A DNA stretch of 64,000 bases from Planococcus halocryophilus (GTDB taxonomy: Bacteria; Bacillota; Bacilli; Bacillales_A; Planococcaceae), in contig NZ_CP016537.2 in NCBI RefSeq assembly GCF_001687585.2, positions 2,266,001 through 2,330,000 of the forward strand. Reading direction: 5' to 3'. The notes beneath the pieces were generated by a model that made no database searches, was not told the DNA's origin, and saw only the letters and a program-made list of their open reading frames with translations. This document shows, in pieces, positions 26,776-36,625 of the stretch (position 1 is the stretch's first letter; each line of letters opens with the position of its first letter). The position numbers were made by a program, and so were the translations under genes.

Positions 26776-27738
26776 ATGGACGTTGAAAAGTTTTCTATAG
26801 AAAAAGTAGGTGGTATTTTGCAGCAAAATAGATATATAAAATGGTTTGCCGTTGCGGCTACTATAGGCATGTTGTTAATACTTCTTGGTGGAGCCCTTGT
26901 TACTAAGACCGACAGCGGTATGGGATGTGGACGAAATTGGCCAGATTGTAATGGGAAATTAATTCCAGACAATATTACAACGGAAGTGTTAATCGAATTT
27001 TCTCATCGTCTGGTCACTGGCGTCGTTGGTCTATTAATCGTGATTCTGGCTGTATGGGCTTGGAGAAAGTTCGGACATGTTCGAGAAACAAAATTCCTTG
27101 CTATTATGGCTGTATTCTTTTTAGTCTTACAAGCATTAATAGGGGCAGCGCAGGTGCTATGGGGACAAGGTGACTTTATCCTCGCCCTTCACTTCGGTAT
27201 TTCCTTACTATCGTTTGCCTCTATATTATTATTGACACTTCTAATTTTTGAAGTAGACCGGAAGTTTGATGCAGATCGTTTGCAAATCGGTAAAAAATTA
27301 CGTTTCCATACAATTGGTGTCGCTTTATATTCTTACATTGTGGTTTATACGGGCGCATTAGTTCGGCATACGGATTCCAGTCTGATTTGTTCTGATTGGC
27401 CATTATGTCGAAACGACGATTTTGCATTGCCTAGCAATATGTACGAATGGGTGCAAATGGGTCACCGTGCAGCAGCCGGTTTGATCGTCATTTGGCTAGG
27501 CTATATTGCTTGGCACGCTATTAAGCATTATAAAGATCAACGTGTTATTTACTGGGGTTGGACAATAGCTTTCATAATCGTTCTTCTTCAAGCAACAACA
27601 GGTATGCTAGTTGTATTGACAAAACTAAACTTAGTTGTCGCGCTACTCCATTCGTTGCTAATTTCAATGCTGTTTGGCTTGTTATGTTATATGGTATTGT
27701 TGGTATCTCGAAGTCGAATAAAAAAAAATTCTAAATAA
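26776..27738 (+). CDS. ctaA: Heme A synthase
   Basis: Oxidises the C8 methyl of heme O to give heme A. The 320-residue frame has eight predicted helices, conserved His residues in EFSHRLVTG, LALHFGISLL, MGHRAAAGL and LLHSLL, and Cys pairs in GMGCGRNWPDC and SLICSDWPLC, as in Bacillus CtaA. The start is unsure: the ATG at 26776 has a poor ribosome site, while a TTG at 26818, preceded by AGGTGG, would give a shorter N-terminus more like other CtaA proteins. Confidence 0.93.
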   Translation: MDVEKFSIEKVGGILQQNRYIKWFAVAATIGMLLILLGGALVTKTDSGMGCGRNWPDCNGKLIPDNITTEVLIEFSHRLVTGVVGLLIVILAVWAWRKFGHVRETKFLAIMAVFFLVLQALIGAAQVLWGQGDFILALHFGISLLSFASILLLTLLIFEVDRKFDADRLQIGKKLRFHTIGVALYSYIVVYTGALVRHTDSSLICSDWPLCRNDDFALPSNMYEWVQMGHRAAAGLIVIWLGYIAWHAIKHYKDQRVIYWGWTIAFIIVLLQATTGMLVVLTKLNLVVALLHSLLISMLFGLLCYMVLLVSRSRIKKNSK

Positions 27739-27776
27739 GAACAAGGTAGGCGCATAATGCGCCTACCTTGTTTTTA
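27738..27776 (+). terminator. Terminator after ctaA
   Basis: A perfect 15-bp stem AACAAGGTAGGCGCA/TGCGCCTACCTTGTT with a 3-nt loop, then TTTATTTTTT. Its right edge overlaps the pyc stop; the minus-strand T tract is weak. Confidence 0.88.
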
Positions 27777-30700
27777 TTTTTTCTCCATTTCTATCAACAG
27801 ATCACCTGTTGAAATGCCATCACTGGCAACTACATGGATATCTTGAATCGTTCCATCAAATGGCGCTTGAACAGTCGTTTCCATTTTCATGGCTTCTGTC
27901 ACGAGTAAATGATCGCCACGTTTTACTTTGGTTCCTTTTTCTGTGAGCACTTTTAACACAGTACCTGGCATGGTTGCCGCAATATGACTTTCGTTTGTCG
28001 GATTTGCTTTCGGTTTAGCCGTGCTATCCGCTTCTACTGTCATATCTTGAATGCTTACTTCACGAGGTTGACCGTTTAGCTCGAAGTAGATGATGCGCGT
28101 TCCGTCTTTTTGCGGTTCACCTATGGAAACCATCTTAACCATCAAAGTTTTGCCTTTTTCAATTTCAACTTCGATTTCTTCGCCTAATCTCATTCCGTAT
28201 AAGAATGTCAATGTATCTAAAACGGACACATTACCAAATTGAATATTGGTAGCTGTATATTCATCGAATACTTTCGGATATAGCGCGTAAGCTAAAATTT
28301 CATGGCTTGTTAAAGGACGTTCTAATTTATCGTACAAAGTCTTTTTGATTTCATCGAAATCTGCTGGCTCTAAGAGTTCACCTGGACGAACGGTAATTGG
28401 CTCACGTTCTTTCAAGATGACTTTCTGCAACTCTTCTGGGAATCCACCATGTGGCTGGCCGATATATCCTTCAAAGAATTCGATAACGGATTCTGGGAAG
28501 TCAATTGTTTTCCCACGAGAAATGACCGTTTCTTCATCTAGCTCATTTTGCACCATGAACAATGCCATGTCTCCGACTACTTTTGAAGAAGGTGTTACTT
28601 TCACAACATCTCCGAATAACATGTTAACGCGAGAATACATCGATTTAACTTCTTCCCAGCGCAATCCTAACCCTACAGCTTTTGCTTGTTGTTGGAGATT
28701 GCTGTACTGTCCACCTGGCATTTCATGTTCATAAATCTCTGAATGCGGGCTATTCATGCCGCTTTCAAAATCAACATAGTATTTACGAACATCTTCCCAA
28801 TAATGAGACATTTTTTCGAGGTTTTTCACATCTGATCGAATTTCACGGTTTCCACCACTCATCGCGTAATGAAGGGAACTTGCACTTGGTTGTGATGTAA
28901 GACCTGCCATCGACCCAAGAGCTGTATCAACGATATCCACTCCTGCTTCAATCGCTTTCGAGTACATATAAATTCCGTTACCACTTGTATCATGTGTATG
29001 AAGGTGAATTGGCAATGACACGGTATCTTTAAGTTCAGATACTAAACGATAAGCCGCTTCTGGTTTTAACAGACCTGCCATATCTTTAATCGCTAAAATA
29101 TGTGCGCCTGCTGCTTCTAATTCTTTTGCCATATCTTTATAATATTGCACCGTGTATTTGTCTCGACTCGGATCTAATATATCTCCTGTGTAACAAATCG
29201 CTGCTTCTGCGATTTTGCCAGATTGACGAACTTCATCAATCGCCACTTCCATACCTTTGATCCAGTTTAAACTATCGAAAATACGGAATACATCGATTCC
29301 TGCATCTCCCGATTTACGGACAAATTCACGAATGACATTATCTGGATAATTTTTATAACCTACCGCATTTGCACCGCGGAACAACATTTGGAACAACACA
29401 TTTGGAATATCTTTTCGAAGTTTGATCAAACGTTCCCAAGGGTCTTCTTTTAAGAATCTGTAAGACACGTCAAAAGTGGCGCCTCCCCACATTTCAAGAG
29501 AAAACAAATCATGTTGCAAACGTGCAGTTTCTTTCGCAATTTCAAACAAATCATGCGAGCGAACCCGTGTAGCAAGCAACGATTGATGCGCATCGCGGAA
29601 TGTAGTGTCTGTGATCAATACCTCTTTTTGTTCGTGAATCCATTTAGTTAATCCTTCTGCTCCTTGTGAATCGAAAATCTGCTTCGTACCATTTGGTGCC
29701 GGAGCTAATAAATCCACTTCTGGTTTACGTGGAGCCGTATGGATTGGTTTGTTTTTCTTCTCAATTCCCGGGAAACCGTTGACCGTTACGTTACCGATAT
29801 AGCTCAATAACTTAGTCCCACGGTCTTGTCTCACTGGGAATATAAACAATTCTGGCGTTGTATCGATAAAGCTTGTATCAAATTCGCCTTTTATAAAGTT
29901 CTTATGTTTTACCACATTTTCTAAAAATGGAATATTTGTTTTAATCCCACGGATTCGGAATTCTTGCAAGTTACGGTCCATCTTAGCTGCAGCTTCCTTG
30001 AACGTTAATGCCCAAGTTGAAACTTTCACTAATAGTGAATCATAATAAGGTGAGATTATTGCTCCTTGGAAACCATTTCCTGCATCCAAACGTACGCCAA
30101 ATCCACCACCTGAACGATAAACCATTAGCTTTCCAGCATCAGGCATAAAATCATTTAATGGATCTTCAGTAGTTACACGCGACTGAATTGCGAAACCAAA
30201 TAATGGAATTTCACTTTGTTGTGGGATCCCTATTTCTTCACTGTGAATCATATGTCCTCTAGCAATATGGATTTGTGCATGGACAATATCAATTCCGGTA
30301 ATCATTTCTGTAATCGTGTGTTCGACTTGAATACGTGGATTTACTTCAATAAAGTAAAATTCGTTGTTGGCTACAAGAAATTCGACAGTGCCGGCATTTA
30401 TGTAGTCGATATTTTTCATTAATTTAACTGCGGCATCACAAATTTCGTTGCGCAATTCGTTACTAATTGAGTTTGAAGGGGCAATTTCTACAACTTTTTG
30501 ATGACGGCGTTGAATTGAACAATCTCTTTCATACAAATGGATGACGTTTCCTTCTGAATCGCCTAAAATTTGAACTTCAATATGTTTAGGTTTTTCGACG
30601 AATTTTTCAACATACATTTCATCTGAACCAAAAGCAGCTTTTGCTTCAGATTTTGCACGTTCGTAAGAGGATGCTAATTCTTCATGAGATCTGACAATAC

Positions 30701-31214
30701 GCATTCCGCGGCCACCGCCGCCAAGAGATGCTTTAATCATTAATGGAAAACCTGCTGTTTTACTGAATTCTTCAACTTCCTCTAAAGACTCAACTGGGCC
30801 ATCTGTACCTGGAATAACCGGAATACCAGCCGCAATTGCTTGAGTACGTGCTTTAACTTTATCACCGAACATATCCAAATGTTGCGAAGTCGGACCGATA
30901 AAAACAATCTCTTCTTCTTCACAACGTCTTGCAAAATGGACATTTTCCGATAAAAAGCCGTAGCCAGGATGAATTGCATCTACATTCGAATCTTTTGCTA
31001 TACGGATAATATCTTCAATATCCAAATATGCATCGATCGGCTTTTTACCCTTGCCTACTAAATAGGATTCATCGGCCTTATAGCGGTGAAATGAACCACT
31101 ATCTTCTTGAGAATAAATCGCAACTGTTTGAATTTTCAGTTCTGTACAAGCGCGGAAAACCCGAATAGCGATTTCTCCGCGGTTGGCCACCAAGATTTTG
31201 TCAATCTTCTTCAC
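27774..31214 (-). CDS. pyc: Pyruvate carboxylase
   Basis: Anaplerotic enzyme making oxaloacetate from pyruvate, bicarbonate and ATP. The single 1146-residue chain has the biotin carboxylase domain (IDKILVANRGEIAIRVF, KASLGGGGRGMR, EVNPRIQVEHTITE), the carboxyltransferase TIM barrel (LITDTTFRDAHQSLLATRVR, LEMWGGATFDV) and the C-terminal biotinyl domain with TEAMKMET. The GTG at 31214 is chosen because the upstream GTG at 31226 touches the ribosome site. It follows ftsW closely, as pycA does in B. subtilis. Confidence 0.97.
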   Translation of the reverse strand: MKKIDKILVANRGEIAIRVFRACTELKIQTVAIYSQEDSGSFHRYKADESYLVGKGKKPIDAYLDIEDIIRIAKDSNVDAIHPGYGFLSENVHFARRCEEEEIVFIGPTSQHLDMFGDKVKARTQAIAAGIPVIPGTDGPVESLEEVEEFSKTAGFPLMIKASLGGGGRGMRIVRSHEELASSYERAKSEAKAAFGSDEMYVEKFVEKPKHIEVQILGDSEGNVIHLYERDCSIQRRHQKVVEIAPSNSISNELRNEICDAAVKLMKNIDYINAGTVEFLVANNEFYFIEVNPRIQVEHTITEMITGIDIVHAQIHIARGHMIHSEEIGIPQQSEIPLFGFAIQSRVTTEDPLNDFMPDAGKLMVYRSGGGFGVRLDAGNGFQGAIISPYYDSLLVKVSTWALTFKEAAAKMDRNLQEFRIRGIKTNIPFLENVVKHKNFIKGEFDTSFIDTTPELFIFPVRQDRGTKLLSYIGNVTVNGFPGIEKKNKPIHTAPRKPEVDLLAPAPNGTKQIFDSQGAEGLTKWIHEQKEVLITDTTFRDAHQSLLATRVRSHDLFEIAKETARLQHDLFSLEMWGGATFDVSYRFLKEDPWERLIKLRKDIPNVLFQMLFRGANAVGYKNYPDNVIREFVRKSGDAGIDVFRIFDSLNWIKGMEVAIDEVRQSGKIAEAAICYTGDILDPSRDKYTVQYYKDMAKELEAAGAHILAIKDMAGLLKPEAAYRLVSELKDTVSLPIHLHTHDTSGNGIYMYSKAIEAGVDIVDTALGSMAGLTSQPSASSLHYAMSGGNREIRSDVKNLEKMSHYWEDVRKYYVDFESGMNSPHSEIYEHEMPGGQYSNLQQQAKAVGLGLRWEEVKSMYSRVNMLFGDVVKVTPSSKVVGDMALFMVQNELDEETVISRGKTIDFPESVIEFFEGYIGQPHGGFPEELQKVILKEREPITVRPGELLEPADFDEIKKTLYDKLERPLTSHEILAYALYPKVFDEYTATNIQFGNVSVLDTLTFLYGMRLGEEIEVEIEKGKTLMVKMVSIGEPQKDGTRIIYFELNGQPREVSIQDMTVEADSTAKPKANPTNESHIAATMPGTVLKVLTEKGTKVKRGDHLLVTEAMKMETTVQAPFDGTIQDIHVVASDGISTGDLLIEMEKK

Positions 31215-31229
31215 ACCGCAGCACACCCT

Positions 31230-32396
31230 TTACTTTTTCGTTTTTTCGTATTTGTTGAACATGGAAACATTCATTAATACTCCCATAGATAAAGATAACA
31301 AAATTACAGAAGTTCCGCCATAGCTGATAAAAGGAAGAGTTACTCCAGTTAATGGAATAATTCCGGTTAAGCCACCTAAATTCACAAAAGATTGAATCCC
31401 AATCATGCTTGCAACACCCGTCGCTAACATTCTAGCTAAAGGATCATGTGTCGTCATAGCTATCCAAAGACCTCGCAATACGACAAATCCTAAACCACCT
31501 AAAACAAAGACCACCCCTAATACTCCTAGCTCCTCAGCTATGACTGACATTATAAAGTCAGTATGAGGTTCTGGAAGGTATCCTAGCTTCTGAATCGATT
31601 GCCCCAGCCCTAAACCACTTAGGCCACCAGAACCGATTGCTAAATAGCCATTAACGATTTGGAAACCAAATCCTAGCTCATCCGAAAATGGGTTGAAGAA
31701 AGCATCTAATCGACCTAGACGTTTTTCAGTAAAAATCCGGTCTCCTGCAAAAATCATAAAAGGAATAATGATAAGGGAGGCTGCTGCTACAAAGACTGCA
31801 GAAAGTCGAATAAACGGCTTTAAACGAACACCACTTGCGGACATGACCGATAGGCCGACTGCTCCAATAATCAACATAGATCCAAGATCGGGTTCAAGAA
31901 ATACAGAAAATAGCACAAGTGTTAAGATGATAACTGGAGGTATAATTGCCTCATTTAATTTATTAATGGTGCCGTTATGGTATTTGTTAGCAAACACGCC
32001 AGATAAATAAAGAATTATTCCGACCTTTGCTACTTCAGACGGTTGGATATTCGCAAAACCTAAACTAATCCAACTACGTGCTCCCCCAGCTGCAAAACCG
32101 ATAAAATGAACAGCGATCAATCCGGTAAAGACAACGATTAAGATGATTTTCATCATCCAGCGTTTCTTAAAATGCTTATACGGAAAAACAGCCGCTATTG
32201 CAAAAACCGGAAACGCAATTGCTAAGTTTATTAGTTGTTGTATGTAAAATCGATTGGGCTCAGAACCATAGTAATTGACCGACCACGCCATACTGGAGCT
32301 GTAAATCATAATCAGCCCAAATATAGTTAACGCTAAATAAGTAAAAAATAAAGGATAGTCAAAGTATTTTGCGTACTTCTTGATGTAAGATTTCAT
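31230..32396 (-). CDS. ftsW: Peptidoglycan glycosyltransferase FtsW
   Basis: SEDS-family polymerase that makes septal glycan strands with PbpB. 388 residues, about ten helices, with the signature segments GGARSWISLGFANIQPSEVAKVG, FLEPDLGS and GLTGIIPLTGVTLPFISYGGTS. Context (ylaN - ftsW - pyc) matches ylaO of B. subtilis, supporting FtsW over RodA or SpoVE. Its upstream region holds the tandem repeat array. Confidence 0.93.
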   Translation of the reverse strand: MKSYIKKYAKYFDYPLFFTYLALTIFGLIMIYSSSMAWSVNYYGSEPNRFYIQQLINLAIAFPVFAIAAVFPYKHFKKRWMMKIILIVVFTGLIAVHFIGFAAGGARSWISLGFANIQPSEVAKVGIILYLSGVFANKYHNGTINKLNEAIIPPVIILTLVLFSVFLEPDLGSMLIIGAVGLSVMSASGVRLKPFIRLSAVFVAAASLIIIPFMIFAGDRIFTEKRLGRLDAFFNPFSDELGFGFQIVNGYLAIGSGGLSGLGLGQSIQKLGYLPEPHTDFIMSVIAEELGVLGVVFVLGGLGFVVLRGLWIAMTTHDPLARMLATGVASMIGIQSFVNLGGLTGIIPLTGVTLPFISYGGTSVILLSLSMGVLMNVSMFNKYEKTKK

Positions 32397-32424
32397 TTTT
32401 ATACCTCTTTTAATTTAATAGAAT

Positions 32425-32701
32425 AACAAGAAAAGCGTAGGCTGCCGTGTAGATTCGACGGGCATAAGATGCGCTGGCGAAGCGGCGTTCTTTGCCGCAC
32501 AGCCAGAGTGACTTATGACCCTAGAATCTGGCAGCCAGAGCTAGACAACAAGAAAAGCGTAGGCTGCCGTGTAGATTCGACGGGCATAAGATGCGCTGGC
32601 GAAGCGGCGTTCTTTGCCGCACAGCTAGAGTGACTTATGACCCTAGAATCTGGCAGCCAGAGCTAGACAACAAGAAAAGCGTAGGCTGCCGTGTAAATTC
32701 G
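32425..32701. repeat. Tandem 122-bp structured repeat, 2.3 copies
   Basis: Units start at 32425, 32547 and 32669 (exact 122-bp period); the third is cut off after 33 bp. The copies differ at only two positions (AGCCAG/AGCTAG; TAGATT/TAAATT). Each full unit is an imperfect hairpin: outer arms GGCTGCC/GGCAGCC, then GATTC/GAATC, then GGGCATAAG/CTTATGACCC, and a tip GCGGC/GCCGC. A diverged copy lies at 41711-41838. The array fills most of the 380-bp gap between ftsW and ylaN. Confidence 0.95.
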
Positions 32702-32744
32702 TTTTAAGTAAACCAGTAAGTTTAACTACTTCCCTTAAATTTCA

Positions 32745-32775
32745 AAAAAACTCAAACAGGATTCGTTTGAGTTTT
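32745..32775 (-). terminator. Terminator after ylaN
   Basis: AAAACTCAAAC pairs with GTTTGAGTTTT around a 7-nt loop; a T7 run follows on the minus strand. It lies just before the ylaN stop at 32779. Confidence 0.9.
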
Positions 32776-32778
32776 AGA

Positions 32779-33060
32779 TCATTTATTTGTATACGCATCG
32801 TGAAGAATCGAAAGTTTCTTTTCTAGCGTATCCATTAAATTTTTTCCAGCCTCACGTTCGATTAGCCCCAGCTTAACCGCAAAATCAATTTCGCGTGATA
32901 GACCGAACATTTGGGTGTCCAGCACCTCTTCATATAAAGGGCAAGATGGTAACGTTAAGTGATCCATTTGCACCTTGATTAATTGCTCGATTTTCTCTGC
33001 ATCCGCTTTGAGGAGTTCTAAAGCCTTCAAATGGTATGTTTGTTCTTCTGTATGTTCCAT
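32779..33060 (-). CDS. ylaN: YlaN (DUF1507) family protein
   Basis: Small helical protein (93 residues) strongly conserved in Bacilli, with the signature [31 protein letters not shown]. Recent work in S. aureus links YlaN to iron sensing through Fur. The ATG at 33060 is preceded by GGGGGGAG; a longer frame from 33081 lies in front of that site. It neighbours ftsW as in B. subtilis. Confidence 0.92.
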   Translation of the reverse strand: MEHTEEQTYHLKALELLKADAEKIEQLIKVQMDHLTLPSCPLYEEVLDTQMFGLSREIDFAVKLGLIEREAGKNLMDTLEKKLSILHDAYTNK

Positions 33061-33230
33061 GAGGACTCCCCCCATTTTCATGAGTTTTCTTCTCTATTTT
33101 CCTGTTTAAAGTGTATCTTTTACACAGGGAAAATGCAAGCCTCTTAGATGAAAGAGATGAATCCCTTTAGGAACTTGACATGAAAAGGTATACTATAAAA
33201 AGAGTAACTATCTAAATGGAGGGTTTACCC

Positions 33231-33737
33231 ATGGAATTTATCGTACCTTTTAAAGGTGAAGTGAAATTTAAATTGATTCTGGATCCAACTGTATGGATTT
33301 TTGATGACCGCAAATTGAATTTAGAGACGTATTTTCAAGAAGAGCGGATTGAGAAAGATGAGCTTGAAGATTACAAACGCGGAATGGGTGAACATTGGTC
33401 TCGTGAAATTATGGAAGGCAGTACCGTACCCCCTACCTTGAATTCAGAAAAAACGTATAAGAGTAAAGAAAAAAAAGAAATGCTAACAGGAACTTTCGGT
33501 ATTTTGTTTAAGCCATTTCTTTTAAATGCAGAACCTTTTGAACATGCAAAACGTGTTGTCTTTGAAACATTGCACGGTGAGTTCGAGTTTCCGATTGATC
33601 ACGCTGAACAATTAATATTTAAATTTAGTGATCACGGTAAACCATTGAAAGAAGATGGCCCCGTCCATGTGCTTCTTCCGGATGGATCTAATCAAGAAAA
33701 TCCCATTACCGATATCCAAGCCATCCGAGTCGAATAG
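33231..33737 (+). CDS. Conserved protein, positional counterpart of YlaL
   Basis: Soluble 168-residue protein starting MEFIVPFKGEVKFKLILDPTVW, with no membrane segment and no motif I can assign. I recall relatives annotated as peptidyl-prolyl isomerase, but see nothing that supports this. It sits 12 bp ahead of ylaI and is probably cotranscribed. The start is the ATG at 33231, seven bases after GGAGGG; five codons further upstream are rejected. Confidence 0.6.
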   Translation: MEFIVPFKGEVKFKLILDPTVWIFDDRKLNLETYFQEERIEKDELEDYKRGMGEHWSREIMEGSTVPPTLNSEKTYKSKEKKEMLTGTFGILFKPFLLNAEPFEHAKRVVFETLHGEFEFPIDHAEQLIFKFSDHGKPLKEDGPVHVLLPDGSNQENPITDIQAIRVE

Positions 33738-33749
33738 GAGTGATAAAGC

Positions 33750-33953
33750 ATGCGAGTAAAATGCGTAATCTGCGATAAAATTGAAGAATTAGTCGATGAT
33801 ACACTCCAGGCCAAACGCCTGCGTAACAGACCTATTCATACCCATATGTGTGACGAATGCCATGATCGTATAACAGAACGAACGAAAGAACGCTTAGCAA
33901 CTGGTTCATTCCGCTTTTACCGAAGTTCCCGCAGTATTGAGGACGACTTCTGA
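33750..33953 (+). CDS. YlaI (DUF2197) zinc-ribbon-like protein
   Basis: 67-residue protein with two CxxC pairs (Cys5-Cys8, Cys34-Cys37), MRVKCVICDK and THMCDECHDR, a likely zinc site. Function unknown; conserved near typA in Bacilli. Its stop shares one base with the start of the next gene (TGATG). Confidence 0.85.
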   Translation: MRVKCVICDKIEELVDDTLQAKRLRNRPIHTHMCDECHDRITERTKERLATGSFRFYRSSRSIEDDF

Positions 33954-34402
33954 TGAAGCTCTTAAAGGGTCTCTGGATTGGATTTTGGAGTGGGTTGATT
34001 TTAGGAGTTTTACTAAAATGGGTTCAATCAGTTACTGGGGAACAAGTATATACGCTCTTGTTGAATGTTGATTTTATTCCGGTAATCGGTGATGTACAGT
34101 GGTCAGAAGTCACAGAATTTATTTTTCACATGAGTATTTCTTTAGTTATCGGCATTGTTTTTGTATTTTTAGCGAAACGACGGAAATACACATTTGGCCA
34201 ATTGGTGATTCTTAGTTTACTTATGTCTATCCCTTTCCCGTTCCTTTACTTTTTACTTGCTGACCTTGCCATCAATGCGGATGTGCCAGCAGTTAATGAC
34301 TGGAGTGCATTTCTGTACTGGGTATTTGGCCATTTAACCTATTCATTATTATTACCAATACTATACAAAACATTTGAACGCAAAAACGCTGTATCTCAAT
34401 GA
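33953..34402 (+). CDS. Membrane protein of unknown function (four helices)
   Basis: 149 residues with four predicted helices (about 7-25, 52-72, 80-105 and 115-140), short polar loops and a charged C-terminus. I do not recognise the family. The start overlaps the ylaI stop by one base, so the two are coupled. The last six codons, including the stop, lie within a perfect 15-bp hairpin shared with the convergent ylaH-like gene. Confidence 0.7.
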   Translation: MKLLKGLWIGFWSGLILGVLLKWVQSVTGEQVYTLLLNVDFIPVIGDVQWSEVTEFIFHMSISLVIGIVFVFLAKRRKYTFGQLVILSLLMSIPFPFLYFLLADLAINADVPAVNDWSAFLYWVFGHLTYSLLLPILYKTFERKNAVSQ

Positions 34403-34420
34403 GATACAGCGTTTTCGCGT
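34378..34420. terminator. Bidirectional hairpin containing both stop codons of two convergent genes
   Basis: A perfect 15-bp stem AAAACGCTGTATCTC (34383-34397) and GAGATACAGCGTTTT (34401-34415) with an AAT loop. The stop of the plus gene is at 34400-34402 and that of the minus gene at 34396-34398, so both fall at the tip. T runs come from the stem's own ends and a downstream TTTTT. Confidence 0.8.
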
Positions 34421-34725
34421 TTTTCGCGCCATAAGCGAACTTTATAAAGAATCAGTATGAGCGCTGCAATAACAAGCCCCTCAACAACCGGTAAGAAAAA
34501 GGCTAAAAACGTAAGCCCTAAACCACCAATTGCTAAAAATAGGCCAATTGCTGCATTTTTTCCAAGTGATAACTTTTTAGCAAACCCTAACTTATAAACA
34601 AAAGCCGAAAGCAGGAAAATTACCGCAAATAATGCGTATCCTGCCATTTCAAAACTCGGCAAATTTTGATATAAAATTCGGGCTACCGGATACATACTGT
34701 CATAGACAAAAGCTTGTTCGTCCAC
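34396..34725 (-). CDS. YlaH-like family membrane protein
   Basis: 109-residue protein with three helices (about 25-42, 55-75 and 78-97) and a basic tail RLWREKRENAVSH. It matches the YlaH-like family by size, topology and its place immediately before typA. Function unknown. It overlaps the convergent membrane-protein gene by 7 bp inside the shared hairpin. Confidence 0.8.
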   Translation of the reverse strand: MDEQAFVYDSMYPVARILYQNLPSFEMAGYALFAVIFLLSAFVYKLGFAKKLSLGKNAAIGLFLAIGGLGLTFLAFFLPVVEGLVIAALILILYKVRLWREKRENAVSH

Positions 34726-34749
34726 GTATTATACATCCTTCCTATTCAC

Positions 34750-36597
34750 TTATTCTTCGATGGCAACTTTCTTTTTCTTAGCCATACGTTCACGTTCGTT
34801 TTTATCAAGAATCTTTTTACGTAAACGAATCGTTTGTGGTGTAATTTCACAATACTCATCATCATTCAAGTATTCAAGTGCTTCTTCAAGACTCATCAAA
34901 CGCGCTTTTTTCATCGTTGTTGTTTGGTCTTTGTTAGCTGAACGGATGTTTGTTGCAGCTTTGATTTTTACGATGTTTACTGTAAGATCGCTATCGCGGT
35001 TATGCTGTCCAACGATCATGCCTTCGTAAATTTCAGCGCCTACTTCAACAAACGAAGTCCCGCGGTCTTCGATGCCCATTAAGCCGTAAGTCGAAACTTT
35101 TCCGCGCTCCATAGATACCAATACACCTTCGCGACGTCCGCCAACACGGCCAGAAGCAACTGGTTGGTAGCTATCAAATGTGTGGTTGATGATTCCGTAT
35201 CCACGAGTTTGTGTCAAGAATTCAGTTGTGTAACCGATCAATCCACGAGCTGGTACGTTAAACACCATACGGACTTGTCCACTACCGTTGTTTATCATAT
35301 CCAACATTTCGCCTTTACGTTCACCTAATGATTCAATGATGTTACCTGTGTATTCTTCAGGTACGTCAACTTGAACGCGTTCTACTGGTTCGCAGCGAAC
35401 TCCGTCAACCATACGTACAATAACTTCAGGTTTTGAAACTTGAATTTCAAACCCTTCACGGCGCATGTTCTCGATTAAAATCGACAAATGCAATTCTCCG
35501 CGTCCAGAAACTACCCAAGCATCTGGTGAATCTGTATTATCTACGCGCAATGATACGTCTGTTTGCAATTGAGCATCTAAACGTTCTTGAATTTTTCTAG
35601 AAGTAATCCATTTACCTTCTTTACCTGCAAATGGGCTGTTGTTAACTAAGAAAGTCATTTGTAGAGTTGGTTCATCGATGCGTAGAATCGGTAATGCTTC
35701 GCGATGTTCTGCAGGACAAACCGTTTCTCCTACGTTGATGTCTTCCATACCAGAAATAGCAATTAAATCGCCAGCTTCTGCTTTTTGGATTTCCACTCGT
35801 TTAAGTCCCATGAAACCATGAATTTTCGTAACACGGAAGTTTTTGTACGAACCATCAAGCTTCATCAATGAAACTGATTGTCCAACTTCAATTGTTCCGC
35901 GGAATACGCGGCCAATACCGATACGTCCAACATAGTCACTGTAATCAAGAAGAGCTACCTGGAATTGAAGTGGCTCATCTCTGTTATCGATTGGCGCTGG
36001 AACGTGTTCCATGATTGCATCATAAATAACTTGCATGTTTTCTTCCTGATCAGATGGATCTGAAGAAAGACTTGCCGTACCATTCATACCTGATGCAAAG
36101 ATAACCGGGAATTCCAATTGCTCGTCGTTAGCTTCAAGCTCGATAAACAATTCGATGACTTCGTCAACCACTTCTTCAGGGCGTGCAAAGTCACGGTCAA
36201 TTTTGTTAACAACAACGATTGGTTTTAAATTTTGCTCAAGAGCTTTTTTCAAAACAAAACGTGTTTGTGGCATACAGCCTTCATAAGCATCAACTACTAA
36301 TAGAACTCCATCAACCATTTTCATGATACGTTCAACTTCTCCACCGAAATCGGCGTGTCCAGGAGTATCTAAAATGTTGATTTTAGCGTCTTTGTACTGA
36401 ATAGCAGTGTTTTTCGCAAGAATCGTAATTCCACGTTCTCTCTCTATATCATTAGAATCCATAGCTCGTTCTTCAACGTGTTCGTTTGAACGGAAAATTC
36501 CAGATTGTTGTAGAAGTTGATCCACCAAAGTTGTTTTACCATGGTCAACGTGGGCAATAATTGCAATGTTTCTTAAGTCGTTACGTAAGTTAGTCAT
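34750..36597 (-). CDS. typA: Translational GTPase TypA/BipA
   Basis: Ribosome-associated GTPase needed for ribosome assembly at low temperature and for stress responses. 615 residues with all G motifs: AHVDHGKTT (G1), RGITI (G2), [12 protein letters not shown] (G3) and [12 protein letters not shown] (G4), then the EF-G-like domains and the TypA C-terminal domain. The start [12 protein letters not shown] at 36597 follows TTGGAGTG; the frame extends further upstream without a ribosome site. Confidence 0.97.
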   Translation of the reverse strand: MTNLRNDLRNIAIIAHVDHGKTTLVDQLLQQSGIFRSNEHVEERAMDSNDIERERGITILAKNTAIQYKDAKINILDTPGHADFGGEVERIMKMVDGVLLVVDAYEGCMPQTRFVLKKALEQNLKPIVVVNKIDRDFARPEEVVDEVIELFIELEANDEQLEFPVIFASGMNGTASLSSDPSDQEENMQVIYDAIMEHVPAPIDNRDEPLQFQVALLDYSDYVGRIGIGRVFRGTIEVGQSVSLMKLDGSYKNFRVTKIHGFMGLKRVEIQKAEAGDLIAISGMEDINVGETVCPAEHREALPILRIDEPTLQMTFLVNNSPFAGKEGKWITSRKIQERLDAQLQTDVSLRVDNTDSPDAWVVSGRGELHLSILIENMRREGFEIQVSKPEVIVRMVDGVRCEPVERVQVDVPEEYTGNIIESLGERKGEMLDMINNGSGQVRMVFNVPARGLIGYTTEFLTQTRGYGIINHTFDSYQPVASGRVGGRREGVLVSMERGKVSTYGLMGIEDRGTSFVEVGAEIYEGMIVGQHNRDSDLTVNIVKIKAATNIRSANKDQTTTMKKARLMSLEEALEYLNDDEYCEITPQTIRLRKKILDKNERERMAKKKKVAIEE

Positions 36598-36625
36598 ATT
36601 TTCACTCCAATATTCTTTTTTCATG

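Noticed and set aside
32425-32701. Direct repeats as a CRISPR array
   Set aside because: The unit is 122 bp with no unique spacers and only 2.3 copies; it is a tandem structured repeat.
33175-33199. TTGACA followed by TATACT before the YlaL-position gene
   Set aside because: The spacer is only 8-13 bp for any -10 candidate, too short for sigma-A.
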